DNA of 64,000 bases from Sphingobium sp. BYY-5 (GTDB lineage Bacteria > Pseudomonadota > Alphaproteobacteria > Sphingomonadales > Sphingomonadaceae). Positions 26,761-36,805 of the stretch are shown here, in pieces (the stretch's first letter is position 1; each line of letters begins with the position of its first letter). The position numbers and the translations under genes were made by a program. The notes under the pieces were generated by a model. That model was not told the DNA's origin. It made no database searches and saw only the letters and a list, made by a program, of their open reading frames with translations. The stretch covers positions 1,426,001 through 1,490,000 of the forward strand of contig NZ_JALEBH010000001.1 of the NCBI RefSeq assembly GCF_022758885.1. Direction: 5' to 3'.

Positions 26761-27447
26761 TTATCGTTCCGACAGATAATAGCGATCCGTCGCGCTCAGA
26801 TCGTCCGCCAGTTCGTAAACGATCGGCTGGCCGGTCGGGATTTCCAGTTCGGTGATCTCATCGTCGGGAATGTTCGACAGATGCTTCACCAGCGCGCGCA
26901 GTGAGTTGCCATGGGCGGAAATCAACACGCGCTTGCCCGCCTTCAGGTCAGGCGCAATGGTCGCCTCCCAATAGGGCAGAACGCGGGCGATCGTGTCCTT
27001 CAGGCTTTCGGTCGACGGAATGGCGATGCCGGCATAGCGGCGGTCCTGCGACAGGTCGAATTCGCTGCCCGCTTCCAGCACCGGCGGCGGAATGTCGAAG
27101 CTGCGACGCCAGATCTTGACCTGATCGTCGCCATGCTTGGCCGCCGTCTCCGCCTTGTTTAGGCCGGTCAGGCCGCCATAATGACGCTCGTTCAACCGCC
27201 AGTCCTTCTCGACCGGCAGCCACAGCCGCCCCATTTCCTCCAGCGCCAGGTCCAGCGTCTTGATCGCGCGAGTCTGGAGGCTGGTGTAGCACTGGTCGAA
27301 GTCCAGCCCCTTTTCGGCCATCAATCGCCCGGCCGCGCGCGCTTCTTCCGCGCCCTTCTCGGTCACATCCACGTCCCACCAGCCGGTGAAGCGGTTTTCC
27401 AGATTCCAGGCCGACTGGCCGTGACGGATAAGGACGAGAGTGGGCAT
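26761..27447 (-). CDS. gpmA: 2,3-bisphosphoglycerate-dependent phosphoglycerate mutase
   Basis: Interconverts 3- and 2-phosphoglycerate in glycolysis. The 228-residue protein has the phosphohistidine signature [20 protein letters not shown] (His at residue 9), then [17 protein letters not shown] and the second catalytic His in [18 protein letters not shown] 27447 ([10 protein letters not shown]) places this signature at the usual position; the open frame extends upstream to 27606 but without family similarity. It is divergent from sppA. Confidence 0.95.
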   Translation of the reverse strand: MPTLVLIRHGQSAWNLENRFTGWWDVDVTEKGAEEARAAGRLMAEKGLDFDQCYTSLQTRAIKTLDLALEEMGRLWLPVEKDWRLNERHYGGLTGLNKAETAAKHGDDQVKIWRRSFDIPPPVLEAGSEFDLSQDRRYAGIAIPSTESLKDTIARVLPYWEATIAPDLKAGKRVLISAHGNSLRALVKHLSNIPDDEITELEIPTGQPIVYELADDLSATDRYYLSER

Positions 27448-27599
27448 GGGGCACGTCTCCTGCGCTTGGGCGTTCGTTGCGCTCCCCATAACGGGCAAAA
27501 TCGCGGGCGCAAGCCTTGCAGCCGTTCGTTTCAGGCCCACATTGCAGTCGATCCGCCGATAGGTTAGCCCTTGGCACTTCAACCGGAAGGACATCCCAC

Positions 27600-29483
27600 T
27601 TGGCATTTGTGAAGGGCGCCTGGCGCATATTGGTGGCGATCAAGGACGGCCTCGTCCTCCTCTTCCTGCTGCTCTTCTTCGGCGGGCTATACGCCGCCCT
27701 CTCCTTCTCGCCCAAGCCGGGCAAGGCGATCACCTCCGGCGCGCTGCTCCTCGATCTGGACGGCAGCATCGTGGAGCAGCCCGCCGAGGTCAGCCCCATG
27801 GCCCTGCTCACCGGCTCCGGTCCGGAGGCGAAGGAATATCGCCTGTCCGACATTGTCGCCGCGCTCGATGCCGCGAAAAGCGACAGCAAGGTCAAGGCCG
27901 TGGTCCTCAACCTCGACGGATTCCAGGGCGGCGGCCAGGTGGCGATGGCCCGCGTGGGCAAGGCGCTCGACGCCGTGCGCGCCGCCAAAAAGCCGGTGCT
28001 GGCCTATTCCACCCTTTACAGCGACGACGGCTATCAACTCGCAGCCCATGCCAGCGAAGTGTGGAGCGACCCGCTGGGCGGCGTCGCCATCCTGGGCCGG
28101 GGCGGTTCCAACCTCTATTATAAGGGGCTGATCGACAAGCTGGGCGTCAACACCCATGTCTATCGCGTCGGCACCTACAAGAGCTTCGTCGAACCCTTCA
28201 TCCGCACCGAACAATCGCCCGAAGCGAAACAGGCCAATCAGGCGCTGGCCGACGCGCTGTGGCAGAATTGGCAGGAAGATGTGGCGAAGGCCCGGCCCAA
28301 GGCGAAGATCGCTGCCTATGCCGCCAATCCGCTGGCGGCAGCGCAGGCTGTCGGCGGCGACATGGGCAAGGCGGCGCTTGCCAACGGCCTGGTCGACAGG
28401 CTGGGCGACGAGTCCGCCTTCGGCGATCGCGTCGCCCAGGTCGCGGGCGACGGCTCCGGCGACAAGGCGGGCGACTTCGCCACCATCGATCTCGCCGGCT
28501 ATGTAAAGGCGCGTAAGCCCGCCAATGACGGGCAGATCGGCGTGCTGACCGTCGCGGGCGACATTGTCGACGGCGAAGCCGGTCCCGGTTCGGCGGCGGG
28601 CGACACCATTTCCGACCTGCTGCTGACCGCGCTCGATGAAAAGAACTTGAAGGCGCTGGTCGTGCGCGTCGATTCGCCGGGCGGCTCCGTCATGGCGTCG
28701 GAAAAAATTCGCAACGCCATATTGCAGGCCAAGGCTGCCGGGCTGCCGGTGGTCGTCTCCATGGGCAATGTCGCGGCGAGCGGCGGCTATTGGGTCTCGA
28801 CGCCGGGCGACGTCATCTTCGCCGAGCCGGACACCATCACCGGCTCCATCGGCGTGTTCGGCATCATCCCCAGCTTCGAAGGCACGTTGGCGAAGATGGG
28901 CATCACCACCGACGGGGTGCGCACCACGCCGCTGTCGGGCCAGCCCGACGTCACCGGCGGCACCACGCCGGAATTCGACCAGATCATGCAATTGGGGGTC
29001 GAGGATATCTACCGCCGCTTCGTCGGCCTGGTCGCGCAGTCGCGCCACAAGACCCCAGAGGCGATCGACGCCATCGCGCAGGGCCGCGTCTGGGACGGCG
29101 GCACCGCGCACCAGATCGGCCTGGTCGACCGCTTCGGCGGGCTGGAAGACGCCATCGCCGAAGCCGCCCGCCGCGCGAAGATCGACCCGGCCAAGGCGCG
29201 GACCTATTATATCGAGAAGCAGCCCGACAAGTTCGCCCAGTTCATCCAGTCGATCGCCGACCGCGAACAGGACAACGCCACCGCCCCGCGCGACATGCTG
29301 GCCCGCCAGGCATGGACGCAGCGCGGCTGGGCGATACAGGCCGTGTCGGACGTAAAAGCGCTGGTCATGGGCGCGGGCGTCCGCGCGGACTGCCTGGAAT
29401 GCCGCGGCTATGGCGCACCAAAACCCCGCAATGCGGCGGAGGAACGCGGCGTGCTGGCGATGCTCGCAGGGTTGTGGCGGTGA
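27600..29483 (+). CDS. sppA: Signal peptide peptidase SppA, long (67K) type
   Basis: An inner-membrane serine/lysine protease that degrades cleaved signal peptides. The 627-residue protein has one N-terminal membrane helix ([19 protein letters not shown]) and two tandem peptidase S49 domains, as in E. coli SppA. The catalytic lysine is K194 ([13 protein letters not shown]) in the first half and the serine is S394 ([10 protein letters not shown]) in the second. A TTG start at 27600 is chosen because GGAAGG lies nine bases before it and no ATG fits. The C-terminal extension (DCLECRGYG) contains a CxxC pair of unknown purpose. Confidence 0.93.
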   Translation: MAFVKGAWRILVAIKDGLVLLFLLLFFGGLYAALSFSPKPGKAITSGALLLDLDGSIVEQPAEVSPMALLTGSGPEAKEYRLSDIVAALDAAKSDSKVKAVVLNLDGFQGGGQVAMARVGKALDAVRAAKKPVLAYSTLYSDDGYQLAAHASEVWSDPLGGVAILGRGGSNLYYKGLIDKLGVNTHVYRVGTYKSFVEPFIRTEQSPEAKQANQALADALWQNWQEDVAKARPKAKIAAYAANPLAAAQAVGGDMGKAALANGLVDRLGDESAFGDRVAQVAGDGSGDKAGDFATIDLAGYVKARKPANDGQIGVLTVAGDIVDGEAGPGSAAGDTISDLLLTALDEKNLKALVVRVDSPGGSVMASEKIRNAILQAKAAGLPVVVSMGNVAASGGYWVSTPGDVIFAEPDTITGSIGVFGIIPSFEGTLAKMGITTDGVRTTPLSGQPDVTGGTTPEFDQIMQLGVEDIYRRFVGLVAQSRHKTPEAIDAIAQGRVWDGGTAHQIGLVDRFGGLEDAIAEAARRAKIDPAKARTYYIEKQPDKFAQFIQSIADREQDNATAPRDMLARQAWTQRGWAIQAVSDVKALVMGAGVRADCLECRGYGAPKPRNAAEERGVLAMLAGLWR

Positions 29484-29575
29484 TCTGAAAACAGATGCTC
29501 CCCTCCCGCCTGCGGGAGGGGCAGCGAGACTTACGCGCGCAGTGCGTTAGTCGCAGCGGGGTGGGCAAGGCGATA

Positions 29576-30082
29576 ATGAACGACCATGATGCGTATATGG
29601 ATATGCCGTGTAAAAGCAGAAGGTTGCTCAACCCCCTTGCTTTAACGCCATTCCTCGCTGTTCTTTTATCGTGCGGCCTAACCGGGCAGATGATGCCCAA
29701 AGGCGCTATTGTCCTGAAGCCGTCAGAAATTCCTGGAATGCTTGCGCAATGCTCACGATCCGCGCCGGCAAAAGGCGAAGGAAGTTGGACACCAACTGCC
29801 AAGGACGTTCTAGCGCTCGAAGCCAAACTGCCGCCAGCATTGAAGAATGCTCAGCCAAACGAAGACTGGAAAGGCTTTCCATCAAAGTGGCAGCGGCAAT
29901 TCGTCGGCATTGTTCGGGGTAGGCAACATTTTATCTACGGAAGTTATGCGCCGATCGACATAGACTGGCCGCTTTCCGATCAAGCAATGAGAGTGTGTGA
30001 CGGTGGCCCGGTCTTTTTCGGTGCCGAATATCAGATAGAGACTGGGAAAATCACACATCTCGCGTTCAACGGATCGGTGTAG
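29576..30082 (+). CDS. Hypothetical lipoprotein
   Basis: A 168-residue product I do not recognise. A hydrophobic stretch ending FLAVLLSCGL (Cys at about residue 33) looks like a lipobox, so it may be an envelope lipoprotein. The mature part contains CSRSAPAKGEGSWTPTAKDV, a WKGFPSKWQRQFVGIVRG block and a C-terminal FFGAEYQIETGKITHLAFNGSV strand pair. Base composition is lower in G+C than its neighbours, so it may be acquired. An AAGG motif precedes the ATG; a start at the next Met (about 29600) would give a more compact signal peptide. Confidence 0.65.
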   Translation: MNDHDAYMDMPCKSRRLLNPLALTPFLAVLLSCGLTGQMMPKGAIVLKPSEIPGMLAQCSRSAPAKGEGSWTPTAKDVLALEAKLPPALKNAQPNEDWKGFPSKWQRQFVGIVRGRQHFIYGSYAPIDIDWPLSDQAMRVCDGGPVFFGAEYQIETGKITHLAFNGSV

Positions 30083-30095
30083 TCCTCCTTTTCAT

Positions 30096-30737
30096 TTACC
30101 CCTCCTCCCGATACCCCGGCAATCCCAACCCGCGCCAGATCGCCACCGCGCGCAACCCGAACCCCAGCAGCGCCGCGACAACCCCGGCGACCGGCACCTC
30201 CAACCCCATCCAGCGCAACGCCACGAACAGGCCCGAAGCGAACGCCGCCGCCGTCACATACAGCTCCGGCCGCAGCAGGATCGACGGCTCCCCCGCCAGC
30301 AGATCGCGCATGATGCCACCGACGCAGCCGGTGACGACCCCCATCATCCCCGCAACGAAGGGCGGGACGCCAAAGCTCATCGCCTTGGCCGCACCGAACA
30401 CGGCGAAGGCGGCCAGGCCCACGGCGTCCAGCCAGTCGAGCGCGCGGGCGCTCCACCAGCGGCGCGGGGTGAACCAGACGACCACCGCCGCGCCCATGCA
30501 GGCGATGGCCGGCACCGGGTCCACCACCCAGAAGACCGGCGCGCCGATCAGCAGGTCGCGCACCGTGCCGCCGCCCACCCCCGTCACCAGCGCGAAGAAG
30601 GCGAAGGTGACGAGCGTCTGCCGCAGCCGCGCCGCCGCCAGCGCGCCCGACGCGGCGAAAACGAACGTGCCGACGATGCTCAATGTTTCGAGCACCGGGC
30701 CGATCGATGGAATGAGCAAAGGTGTGGGCGGGAGCAT
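30096..30737 (-). CDS. Trimeric intracellular cation (TRIC)-type channel
   Basis: A 213-residue inner-membrane protein of the YadS/UPF0126 family, prokaryotic relatives of TRIC K+ channels. It has two internally repeated halves with glycine-rich motifs GVGGGTVRDLLIG and GCVGGIMRDLLAGE, the hallmark of the family, and about seven hydrophobic segments. ATG 30737 is preferred over the in-frame GTG at 30749 since GGAAAAG lies just before it. The gene is alone between the lipoprotein gene and a REP palindrome. Confidence 0.9.
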   Translation of the reverse strand: MLPPTPLLIPSIGPVLETLSIVGTFVFAASGALAAARLRQTLVTFAFFALVTGVGGGTVRDLLIGAPVFWVVDPVPAIACMGAAVVVWFTPRRWWSARALDWLDAVGLAAFAVFGAAKAMSFGVPPFVAGMMGVVTGCVGGIMRDLLAGEPSILLRPELYVTAAAFASGLFVALRWMGLEVPVAGVVAALLGFGLRAVAIWRGLGLPGYREEG

Positions 30738-30775
30738 GATCTTTTCCACAGGATAATGCAGGCATTCAAGAATCC

Positions 30776-30803
30776 CGTCATTCCCGCGCAGGCGGGAATG
30801 ACG
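30776..30803. repeat. Short REP palindrome
   Basis: CGTCATTCCCGC and GCGGGAATGACG form a perfect 12-bp stem with a four-base loop, between the TRIC gene and the M20 peptidase gene. Confidence 0.85.
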
Positions 30804-30812
30804 ATCAGAGCG

Positions 30813-32123
30813 CTACTTCCGCCCCTTCTCTCCCGCCAGCCGACTCATCAGGATGGCGGCGCGCTTGGCCTGGCGCTTCATGGTGGACAGGTCCGCCTTC
30901 TCCGCCGGGCTATGATCGCCGCTCGACGCAAGGCCCAGCCCCACCAACCCGTCCGTATCCGCCGCGACGAAGGCGATGTCGCCCGCCCCGCGCTTCAGCG
31001 GATCGAGCGCCGGCATCTCCGGCAGGCCAAGGTCGCGGTTGATGCCATTGAGCTTCGTCAGCAACGCCTTGTTGCCCTCGGTCGGCGCCATCGACGGATA
31101 GCCAAGGTCAAAGGCAATGCTGGCCGACGTGCCGGTCAGGTGGCCGCTGCCGACGATTGCCTGCATCTTTGCCTGCACCCGCTTCGTCTGTTCCTCGCTC
31201 AGCGTCCGGAAATCGCCCTTGGCCACCGCGATCGGCGGGATGATGTTGGTCTTGCCCGTCACCGCGATGCGCACGCCGTCCTTGTCGACATCCGCGCTCT
31301 GGCCGCCGCCGATCAGGCCAACGTTGAAGGTCAGATTGGGTTCGGGCAGTTCCTTGCGGAACGCAACGATGATCCGCGCCAGTTCATAGATGGCGCCATC
31401 CCCCGCCGCGGCGGAGAAGATGCCCGAACTATGCCCTGACTTGCCCGTCGCGGTCAGCGTCCAGCTATTGGAGGAACGGCGGGCGATCGATCCCATGTCC
31501 CTGCCATCCTCTTGCGCCAGCCCCTCGAAATCCAGCGCCACATCGGCGCGCTTACCCGCCTGGATCAGGTCGGCGCGCGCAATCTCGACCGGATCGCCCG
31601 AATCCTCCTCATCGCCGGTCAGCACCACCTCGATATTCGCGGCCTTGAGCGTCCCGGCCGCCTGCATCGCCTTCAGCGCCAGCAGCATCGTCACCAGCCC
31701 GCCCTTGTCGTCGGACACGCCGGGGCCGCTCGCGAAATCCCCCTCACGCTTGAAGCTCTGGAAAGGCGAATCCGGTTCGAATACCGTGTCGAGATGCCCG
31801 ATCAGCAGCATCTTGGTGCTGCCTGCCTTGCCCTTATGCACCGCGATCAGATGACCGGCGCGCTTGGCCGCGTCCATCGGCTTCCACGTCACGGTAAAGC
31901 CCAGAGCCTCGAACTCCGGGCGCAGCATGTCGGCCACCGCCTTCACGCCCGCCAGGTTCATCGACCCGCTATTCTGGTTCACCAGTTTTTCGAGCAGCGC
32001 GACGGACGGTTCATAGCCCGCCTCGACCGTGACCCCGATCTTCTGCTCGGCGGGGCTGAGCGCGGCATGGGCCATCGGCGCGCCACCCAGCAGCAGCGCG
32101 CCTGCAAATATCGTCCGAATCAC
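30813..32123 (-). CDS. Periplasmic M20-family (glutamate carboxypeptidase-like) peptidase
   Basis: A 436-residue zinc peptidase with a signal peptide (IFAGALLLGGAPMAHA, cleavage after about residue 20). Metal-ligand motifs are LLIGHLDTVFE, SGPGVSDDKGGL and LTGDEEDSGDP, the usual His, Asp, Glu-Glu arrangement, with GKSGHSSG in the dimerisation lid. This is the CPG2-like M20/M25/M40 branch, which removes C-terminal glutamate from peptides or folates. Its end overlaps nothing, but its start overlaps the glutathione peroxidase stop by four bases. Confidence 0.9.
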   Translation of the reverse strand: MIRTIFAGALLLGGAPMAHAALSPAEQKIGVTVEAGYEPSVALLEKLVNQNSGSMNLAGVKAVADMLRPEFEALGFTVTWKPMDAAKRAGHLIAVHKGKAGSTKMLLIGHLDTVFEPDSPFQSFKREGDFASGPGVSDDKGGLVTMLLALKAMQAAGTLKAANIEVVLTGDEEDSGDPVEIARADLIQAGKRADVALDFEGLAQEDGRDMGSIARRSSNSWTLTATGKSGHSSGIFSAAAGDGAIYELARIIVAFRKELPEPNLTFNVGLIGGGQSADVDKDGVRIAVTGKTNIIPPIAVAKGDFRTLSEEQTKRVQAKMQAIVGSGHLTGTSASIAFDLGYPSMAPTEGNKALLTKLNGINRDLGLPEMPALDPLKRGAGDIAFVAADTDGLVGLGLASSGDHSPAEKADLSTMKRQAKRAAILMSRLAGEKGRK

Positions 32124-32665
32124 TTGGCCAGTTCCGCCTCGATCGCCGCCACCAGCACCGGGTCGCCCGGTTCGGTCGTCGGCGCGAAGCGCGCAGCGAC
32201 GCTGCCATCCTTGGCGATCAGGAATTTCTCGAAATTCCAGAGGATTTCCGGGACCGGATTGGGCGTCATGCCATAGCCCTTCAGCTTTTCGCGGAAGGCA
32301 TCGCCATCTCCCTGGGCCTCCGGCTGCGCGCCGGTCAGCGCGGCATAGAGCGGATGCTTGTCCGGCCCGGTAACGACGATCTTCTCGAACATCGGGAAGT
32401 CGACGCCGAAATTGGTGGTGCAGAAGGTCGCGATCTCGTCGTTCGATCCCGGCTCCTGCGCGCCGAAATCATTGGCGGGGAAGCCCGTGACCACCAGCCC
32501 CTTGGCCTTATAGTCGGCATAGAGCTTTTCCAGCCCTTCATATTGCGGCGTCAGGCCGCATTTGGACGCGACATTGACCACCAGCACCACCTTGCCCGCA
32601 TAGTCGGAAAGGCTGGCATCCGTCCCCTTGATGGTCTTGAGCGGAATCTGTTGGATATCGGTCAT
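32120..32665 (-). CDS. Glutathione peroxidase-family protein (Cys type)
   Basis: A 181-residue thioredoxin-fold peroxidase reducing H2O2 or lipid peroxides with glutathione or thioredoxin. Key motifs are NVASKCGLTPQYEGLEKLY with the peroxidatic Cys in place of selenocysteine, FPANDFGAQEPGSNDEI with the catalytic Gln, and WNFEKFLI with the Trp. The gene overlaps the M20 peptidase start by four bases, so it is the first gene of a two-gene transcript. OxyR, encoded 30 kb away, would be a natural regulator; that is inference. Confidence 0.94.
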   Translation of the reverse strand: MTDIQQIPLKTIKGTDASLSDYAGKVVLVVNVASKCGLTPQYEGLEKLYADYKAKGLVVTGFPANDFGAQEPGSNDEIATFCTTNFGVDFPMFEKIVVTGPDKHPLYAALTGAQPEAQGDGDAFREKLKGYGMTPNPVPEILWNFEKFLIAKDGSVAARFAPTTEPGDPVLVAAIEAELAK

Positions 32666-32708
32666 GCTTCGTCTCCTATGGCGGATCAGGTTGCGGCGGA
32701 CCTTGCCA

Positions 32709-33422
32709 TCATATCGCCGCGCCGAAAAGCCGTCCCGCGCCCGCCGTCACCGCCATCGCCAGCCCACCCCATAACAGCGTGCGGACGATCGAGCGCAACG
32801 GCTTCGCCCCGCCCAGCCGCGCGCCGACATGGCCCAGCAGCACAAGGCACAACAGGCAGGTGCCGACGATCGCGACGATCGCGTTCCCCGCCGGCGCGAT
32901 CGCGGCGGCCAGCACCGGCGGCGCAGCGCCCACCGCGAAACTCGCTGCCGAAGCGAGCGCCGCCTGCACCGGCCGCGCCGTCGCCAGATCGGAAATGCCC
33001 AGTTCGTCGCGGGCATGGGCGCCCAGTGCGTCGGCCGCCATCAACTGTTCGGCGACCTGCTCCGCCAGTTCCGGCGTCAGTCCGCGCTCCACATAGATGT
33101 CGCGCAATTCCGCCCATTCGACATCGGGCTGGGTGGCGATCGCCTTCTTTTCCTTGGCAAGATCCGCCCGCTCCGTGTCCGACTGCGCGCTGACGGAAAC
33201 ATATTCGCCCGCCGCCATCGACATCGCCCCCGCCACCAGCGCGGCGACGCCCGACAGCAGGATCGACTGGCTGCCCGCGCCCGAAGCCGCAACGCCCGTC
33301 ATCAGGCTGGCCGTGGACACGATCCCGTCATTCGCGCCGAGCACCAATGCCCGCAGCCAGCCGACGCGATTGACATAATGAACGACATGATGCGGCTGCG
33401 GCGAAGTGGTTTGCGCGTCCAT
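32709..33422 (-). CDS. VIT/CCC1-family metal transporter
   Basis: A 237-residue inner-membrane protein of the vacuolar iron transporter family, moving Fe2+ or Mn2+ out of the cytoplasm. It opens with the family signature NRVGWLRALVLGANDGIVSTA, followed by AGAMSMAAGEYVSVSAQSD and an acidic cytosolic helical segment (residues about 88-130) where metal binds in plant VIT1. Three hydrophobic segments follow. It lies upstream of the glutathione peroxidase gene with a 43-base gap; both fit oxidative or metal stress. Confidence 0.9.
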   Translation of the reverse strand: MDAQTTSPQPHHVVHYVNRVGWLRALVLGANDGIVSTASLMTGVAASGAGSQSILLSGVAALVAGAMSMAAGEYVSVSAQSDTERADLAKEKKAIATQPDVEWAELRDIYVERGLTPELAEQVAEQLMAADALGAHARDELGISDLATARPVQAALASAASFAVGAAPPVLAAAIAPAGNAIVAIVGTCLLCLVLLGHVGARLGGAKPLRSIVRTLLWGGLAMAVTAGAGRLFGAAI

Positions 33423-33445
33423 CGGGTAGCTATCACCTCCTATTT

Positions 33446-33525
33446 CCGTTCGCCCTGAGCCTGTCGAAGGGCCCCTTTCTTCTTTTGGAGGCAGAAAGAG
33501 GCTTGGACAAGCTCAGCCTGAACGG
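33446..33525. repeat. REP palindrome (CCGTTCGCCCTGAGCC family)
   Basis: CCGTTCGCCCTGAGCCTGTC at the left pairs with GACAAGCTCAGCCTGAACGG at the right. It lies between the ABC-F and VIT genes. Confidence 0.85.
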
Positions 33526-33540
33526 AAGCTATGACAGGGA

Positions 33541-35322
33541 CTAGCCCGCCAACCCCTCCGCCTTTTCCGCCAGTTCCAGCCAGCGTTCCTCCGCGGCGTC
33601 CTTGTCCGCCCGCGCTTTCTCGATCGCGCCCGTCAGCGCCGCGAACTTCGTGGGATCGCGCGTATAGAGCGCCGGATCCGCCAGCGTCGCCTCATGCCCT
33701 GCGATCACCGCATCCAGTTCCTCGATACGCCGCGGCAGCAGGTCCAGGTCGCGCTGGTCCTTGTAGCTGAGCTTGGCGGATACAGGCTTGGGCGGCGCAG
33801 GCGCGGCCACCGCCTTCTTTTCGACCTTCGCCGCCTTGCGCGGGTCGCGCTTGGCGATCCAGTCGGCATAGCCGCCGACGATCACATCGACCACGCCCGT
33901 ACCATCTAGGCCCAGAGTCACCGTCACCGTGCGGTCCAGAAAGTCGCGGTCATGGCTGACGATCAGCACCGTGCCGTCATAGTCCGCGATCACTTCCTGC
34001 AACAGGTCGAGCGTTTCGAGGTCAAGGTCGTTGGTCGGCTCGTCCAGCACCAGCAGGTTGGATTCGCGGGCAAATTCCCGTGCGAACAGCAGGCGCGACC
34101 GCTCCCCGCCCGACAGCGTGCCGACCTTCGCCTCGGCCAGACCCGGATCGAACAGAAAATCCTTCAGATAGCCATGGATATGCTTGCGCACCCCGCGCAC
34201 GTCGATCCAGTCGCCCCCTTCGGCCAGAACGTCGCGCACGCTCTTGTCGCCCTGCATCAGGCTGCGCTGCTGGTCGATGAAGATCATGTCCAGCGTCTTG
34301 GCCAGCGTCACGCTGCCGCTGTCGGGCGCCAGTTCGCCAGTCAGCAGCTTGAGCAGCGTCGACTTGCCCGCGCCATTGCCGCCGACGATGCCGATCCGGT
34401 CGCCCCGCTGCACGCGCAGGGACAAGTCATTGATGATGGTCCGATCAGCGAAGGCCTTGGTGACATGCTCGGCCTTGATGACGCTCTTGGTCTTGCTGTC
34501 GTCGCTCGCCACCGCGATCTTGGCGGTGCCCTGCGGCCCCTGCATCGCCGCTCGCTGAGCGCGCATTTCCCACAGCTTCGCCAGCCGCCCCTGGTTGCGC
34601 TTGCGCCGCGCGGTGACGCCGCGCTCCAGCCAGTGCGCCTCGATCTTCAGCTTCGCGTCCAGCTTCTCCGCCGCCCGCGCCTCCTCCGCATAGACCGCCT
34701 CCATCCACTCCTCGAAACCGCCAAAGCCGATCTCGTTGCGCCGCATCTGCCCGCGGTCGAGCCAGAGCGTCTGGCGCGTCAACCGCGTCAGGAAGGCGCG
34801 GTCATGGCTGATGACGATGAAAGCGCCATTATAGCGTGCCAGCCAGTTTTCGATCCAGTCGATCGCCGCAATGTCCAGATGGTTGGTCGGTTCGTCCAGC
34901 AGCAGCAGGTCCGGCTCGCTCGCCAGCGCGCGGGCGATGGCGGCGCGGCGCCGCTCACCCCCGCTCGCCGTCGCCGCCTCGCGCGACAGGTCGATGCCAA
35001 GCTGGTCGGCGATCGCCTCCACCTCGTGCGCGGGCGGTGCATATTCGCCCGCCAGCGCGAAATCATGCAGCGTCCTGAACGGCGTCACGTCCGGGTCCTG
35101 CTCCAGCGTAATGACCCGCGCGCCCGGCTGGACCGACCGCGTGCCCTCGTCCGGCTCGATCTGCCCGCCCAGCAATTTGAGCAAGGTCGTCTTGCCCGCG
35201 CCGTTGCGCCCGATCAGCGCCAGCCGGTCGCGCTGTCCGACATGGATGTCGATGCCCCGGAACAGCCAGTGGGTGCCTTGACTAAGGCCGAGATTTTCGA
35301 AGGATAGGATAGGAGCCGCCAT
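33541..35322 (-). CDS. ABC-F family ATP-binding protein (Uup-like)
   Basis: A 593-residue soluble protein with two ABC domains and no membrane segment. Domain 1 has Walker [10 protein letters not shown], signature [14 protein letters not shown] and Walker [13 protein letters not shown]; domain 2 has [23 protein letters not shown] and [14 protein letters not shown]-terminal region ([18 protein letters not shown] onward) looks like the Uup coiled-coil DNA-binding extension. ABC-F proteins act on ribosomes or in genome stability. ATG 35322 ([12 protein letters not shown]) is used because homology starts there, not at an upstream in-frame start. Confidence 0.93.
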   Translation of the reverse strand: MAAPILSFENLGLSQGTHWLFRGIDIHVGQRDRLALIGRNGAGKTTLLKLLGGQIEPDEGTRSVQPGARVITLEQDPDVTPFRTLHDFALAGEYAPPAHEVEAIADQLGIDLSREAATASGGERRRAAIARALASEPDLLLLDEPTNHLDIAAIDWIENWLARYNGAFIVISHDRAFLTRLTRQTLWLDRGQMRRNEIGFGGFEEWMEAVYAEEARAAEKLDAKLKIEAHWLERGVTARRKRNQGRLAKLWEMRAQRAAMQGPQGTAKIAVASDDSKTKSVIKAEHVTKAFADRTIINDLSLRVQRGDRIGIVGGNGAGKSTLLKLLTGELAPDSGSVTLAKTLDMIFIDQQRSLMQGDKSVRDVLAEGGDWIDVRGVRKHIHGYLKDFLFDPGLAEAKVGTLSGGERSRLLFAREFARESNLLVLDEPTNDLDLETLDLLQEVIADYDGTVLIVSHDRDFLDRTVTVTLGLDGTGVVDVIVGGYADWIAKRDPRKAAKVEKKAVAAPAPPKPVSAKLSYKDQRDLDLLPRRIEELDAVIAGHEATLADPALYTRDPTKFAALTGAIEKARADKDAAEERWLELAEKAEGLAG

Positions 35323-35337
35323 GCAGGTGCAGCTAGA

Positions 35338-35380
35338 GCATTTTCGACGCAGGTGGAACACCTGCCGGCCTGGAAAATGC
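35338..35380. repeat. Hairpin repeat
   Basis: GCATTTTC at 35338 and GAAAATGC at 35373 enclose CAGGTGGAACACCTG, itself a palindrome. It lies in the divergent gap between the ABC-F and SIMPL genes. Confidence 0.6.
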
Positions 35381-35514
35381 GGAAACGAAAAACCGCCTTC
35401 GCGCCGGGGAAAAAGTGGAACCGGAATGCTGTCCCACGGCTTTCAACGCACGTCAGCGTCCATTCATCGCACCCAGGCCAAATGGGGTGCAGGACCTATA
35501 GAGGAGACAAGTCC

Positions 35515-36246
35515 ATGAAATCCGCTCTCGCCCTGATGGCGCTCAGTGCCGCCGCGCTGCCTGTCGCGGCTGTTGCCCAGACCAGCGTCACCATCGCCGA
35601 GACTGCGCCGGTGGTGACGCTCAACGTCACCGAAAGCGTCGAGGCCGCGCCCGATGTCGCGACCGTCGGCACCGGCGTCCAGAGCCGCGCGCCCACCGCC
35701 GCTCAAGCGATGCGGGACAATGCGACCAAGACCGAAAGCCTGATCGCCGCGCTGGCCAAGGCCGGCATCGCCAAGAAGGATATCCAGACCAGCGGCATCA
35801 ATCTGGGCGCTCAATATGATTATAACAACCGCGACGGTGATGCCTCCGGCCCGCGCTTCCTGGGCTATGAGGCGTCGAACCAACTCACGGTGAAGCTGCA
35901 CGACGTACGACAGGTCGGCAAACTGCTCGACGCCATGGTCACGGCGGGCGCGACCAATGTGAACGGCCCCAGCTTCTCGATCGAAAACCCCGCCCCGCTC
36001 CAGGCGCAGGCGCGCGCCAACGCGCTCAAGAGCGCCAAGGCCCAGGCCGATTTCTACGCTCAGGCGGCGGGCTATCGTTCGGCGCGCCTCCTGTCGATCA
36101 GCGAAAGCAACAGCGGCGGCAATCCTCCCATGCCGATGATGGCCAGCGCCCGCTTCAAGGCCGAAGCCGCCGCCGACACCCCCGTCGAACCCGGCCAGGT
36201 CAGCGCATCCGTATCGCTGACGGTGCAGTACGCCCTGGAAAAGTAG
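35515..36246 (+). CDS. SIMPL (DUF541) domain periplasmic protein
   Basis: A 243-residue protein with a signal peptide (LALMALSAAALPVAAVAQ, cleavage near residue 22) and a SIMPL domain: NVTESVEAAPDVATVGTGVQ, IAKKDIQTSGINLGAQYDY and VSLTVQYALE. E. coli YggE, a relative, reduces oxidative damage and forms periplasmic oligomers; the precise function is unknown. GAGGAG precedes the ATG at 35515 by nine bases. The frame is open further upstream through a repeat, which I ignore. Confidence 0.9.
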   Translation: MKSALALMALSAAALPVAAVAQTSVTIAETAPVVTLNVTESVEAAPDVATVGTGVQSRAPTAAQAMRDNATKTESLIAALAKAGIAKKDIQTSGINLGAQYDYNNRDGDASGPRFLGYEASNQLTVKLHDVRQVGKLLDAMVTAGATNVNGPSFSIENPAPLQAQARANALKSAKAQADFYAQAAGYRSARLLSISESNSGGNPPMPMMASARFKAEAAADTPVEPGQVSASVSLTVQYALEK

Positions 36247-36256
36247 CCGCCAATAA

Positions 36257-36345
36257 CGTCATCCCCGCGCGGGCCGAAATCCCTCTCCCGACCTGTCACC
36301 TGTAGGTGAAGCAAGGAGATGGATTCCTGTCTTAGCGGGGATGAC
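36257..36345. repeat. REP-type palindrome (GTCATCCCCGCG family, degraded)
   Basis: CGTCATCCCCGCG at the left matches CTTAGCGGGGATGACCG at the right with mismatches. It separates the SIMPL and PepSY genes. Confidence 0.7.
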
Positions 36346-36445
36346 CGGATGGCAAAGGCGGCGAAGTGCTTGTGCATCGCCGCCTTTTCTGTTCATCTCC
36401 CTGTCATTCACCACCTGTTCAATGCCTTGCGCCTATGCCATGCCC

Positions 36446-36760
36446 ATGATGATGAAGAGGAACAGCCTGCTGGCCGCCATCGGCGCGTCGCTTGTCGTGG
36501 TGCTCGCGATCCCTTGCGCCGACGCTGGCGGCCGCCGCGACGAGCAGGACGCCGCGCGCAAGGCGATGCTGGACGGCCAAGTCATGCCCTTTTCCCTGAT
36601 AAAGCGCCGCGTCGACGCGGTGGTGGGCGGCGCGACCTATGTCGGCAGCGAATTCAACCCCTCGACCAACCGCTATCGCCTGAAATATGTGAAGGATGGC
36701 AAGGTGATGTGGGTTGATGCGGACGGCCGGACAGGCGATATTATCGGCATGGCGCGCTGA
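36446..36760 (+). CDS. Small PepSY-like periplasmic protein
   Basis: A 104-residue exported protein. The signal peptide runs through LLAAIGASLVVVLAIPCADA. The rest resembles a single PepSY unit: MPFSLIKRRVDAVVGGATYV then RYRLKYVKDGKVMWVDADGRTG. Several ATGs (36440, 36446, 36449, 36452) are possible starts; MMMKR at 36446 gives a normal signal peptide. It precedes a response regulator gene by 45 bases and a histidine kinase gene, a layout frequent in proteobacteria where a PepSY protein is a target or modulator of the kinase. Confidence 0.75.
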   Translation: MMMKRNSLLAAIGASLVVVLAIPCADAGGRRDEQDAARKAMLDGQVMPFSLIKRRVDAVVGGATYVGSEFNPSTNRYRLKYVKDGKVMWVDADGRTGDIIGMAR

Positions 36761-36805
36761 CCGGCGTGCCCTTTAAAAACACTCATAACAGAAACGGATA
36801 AGGCC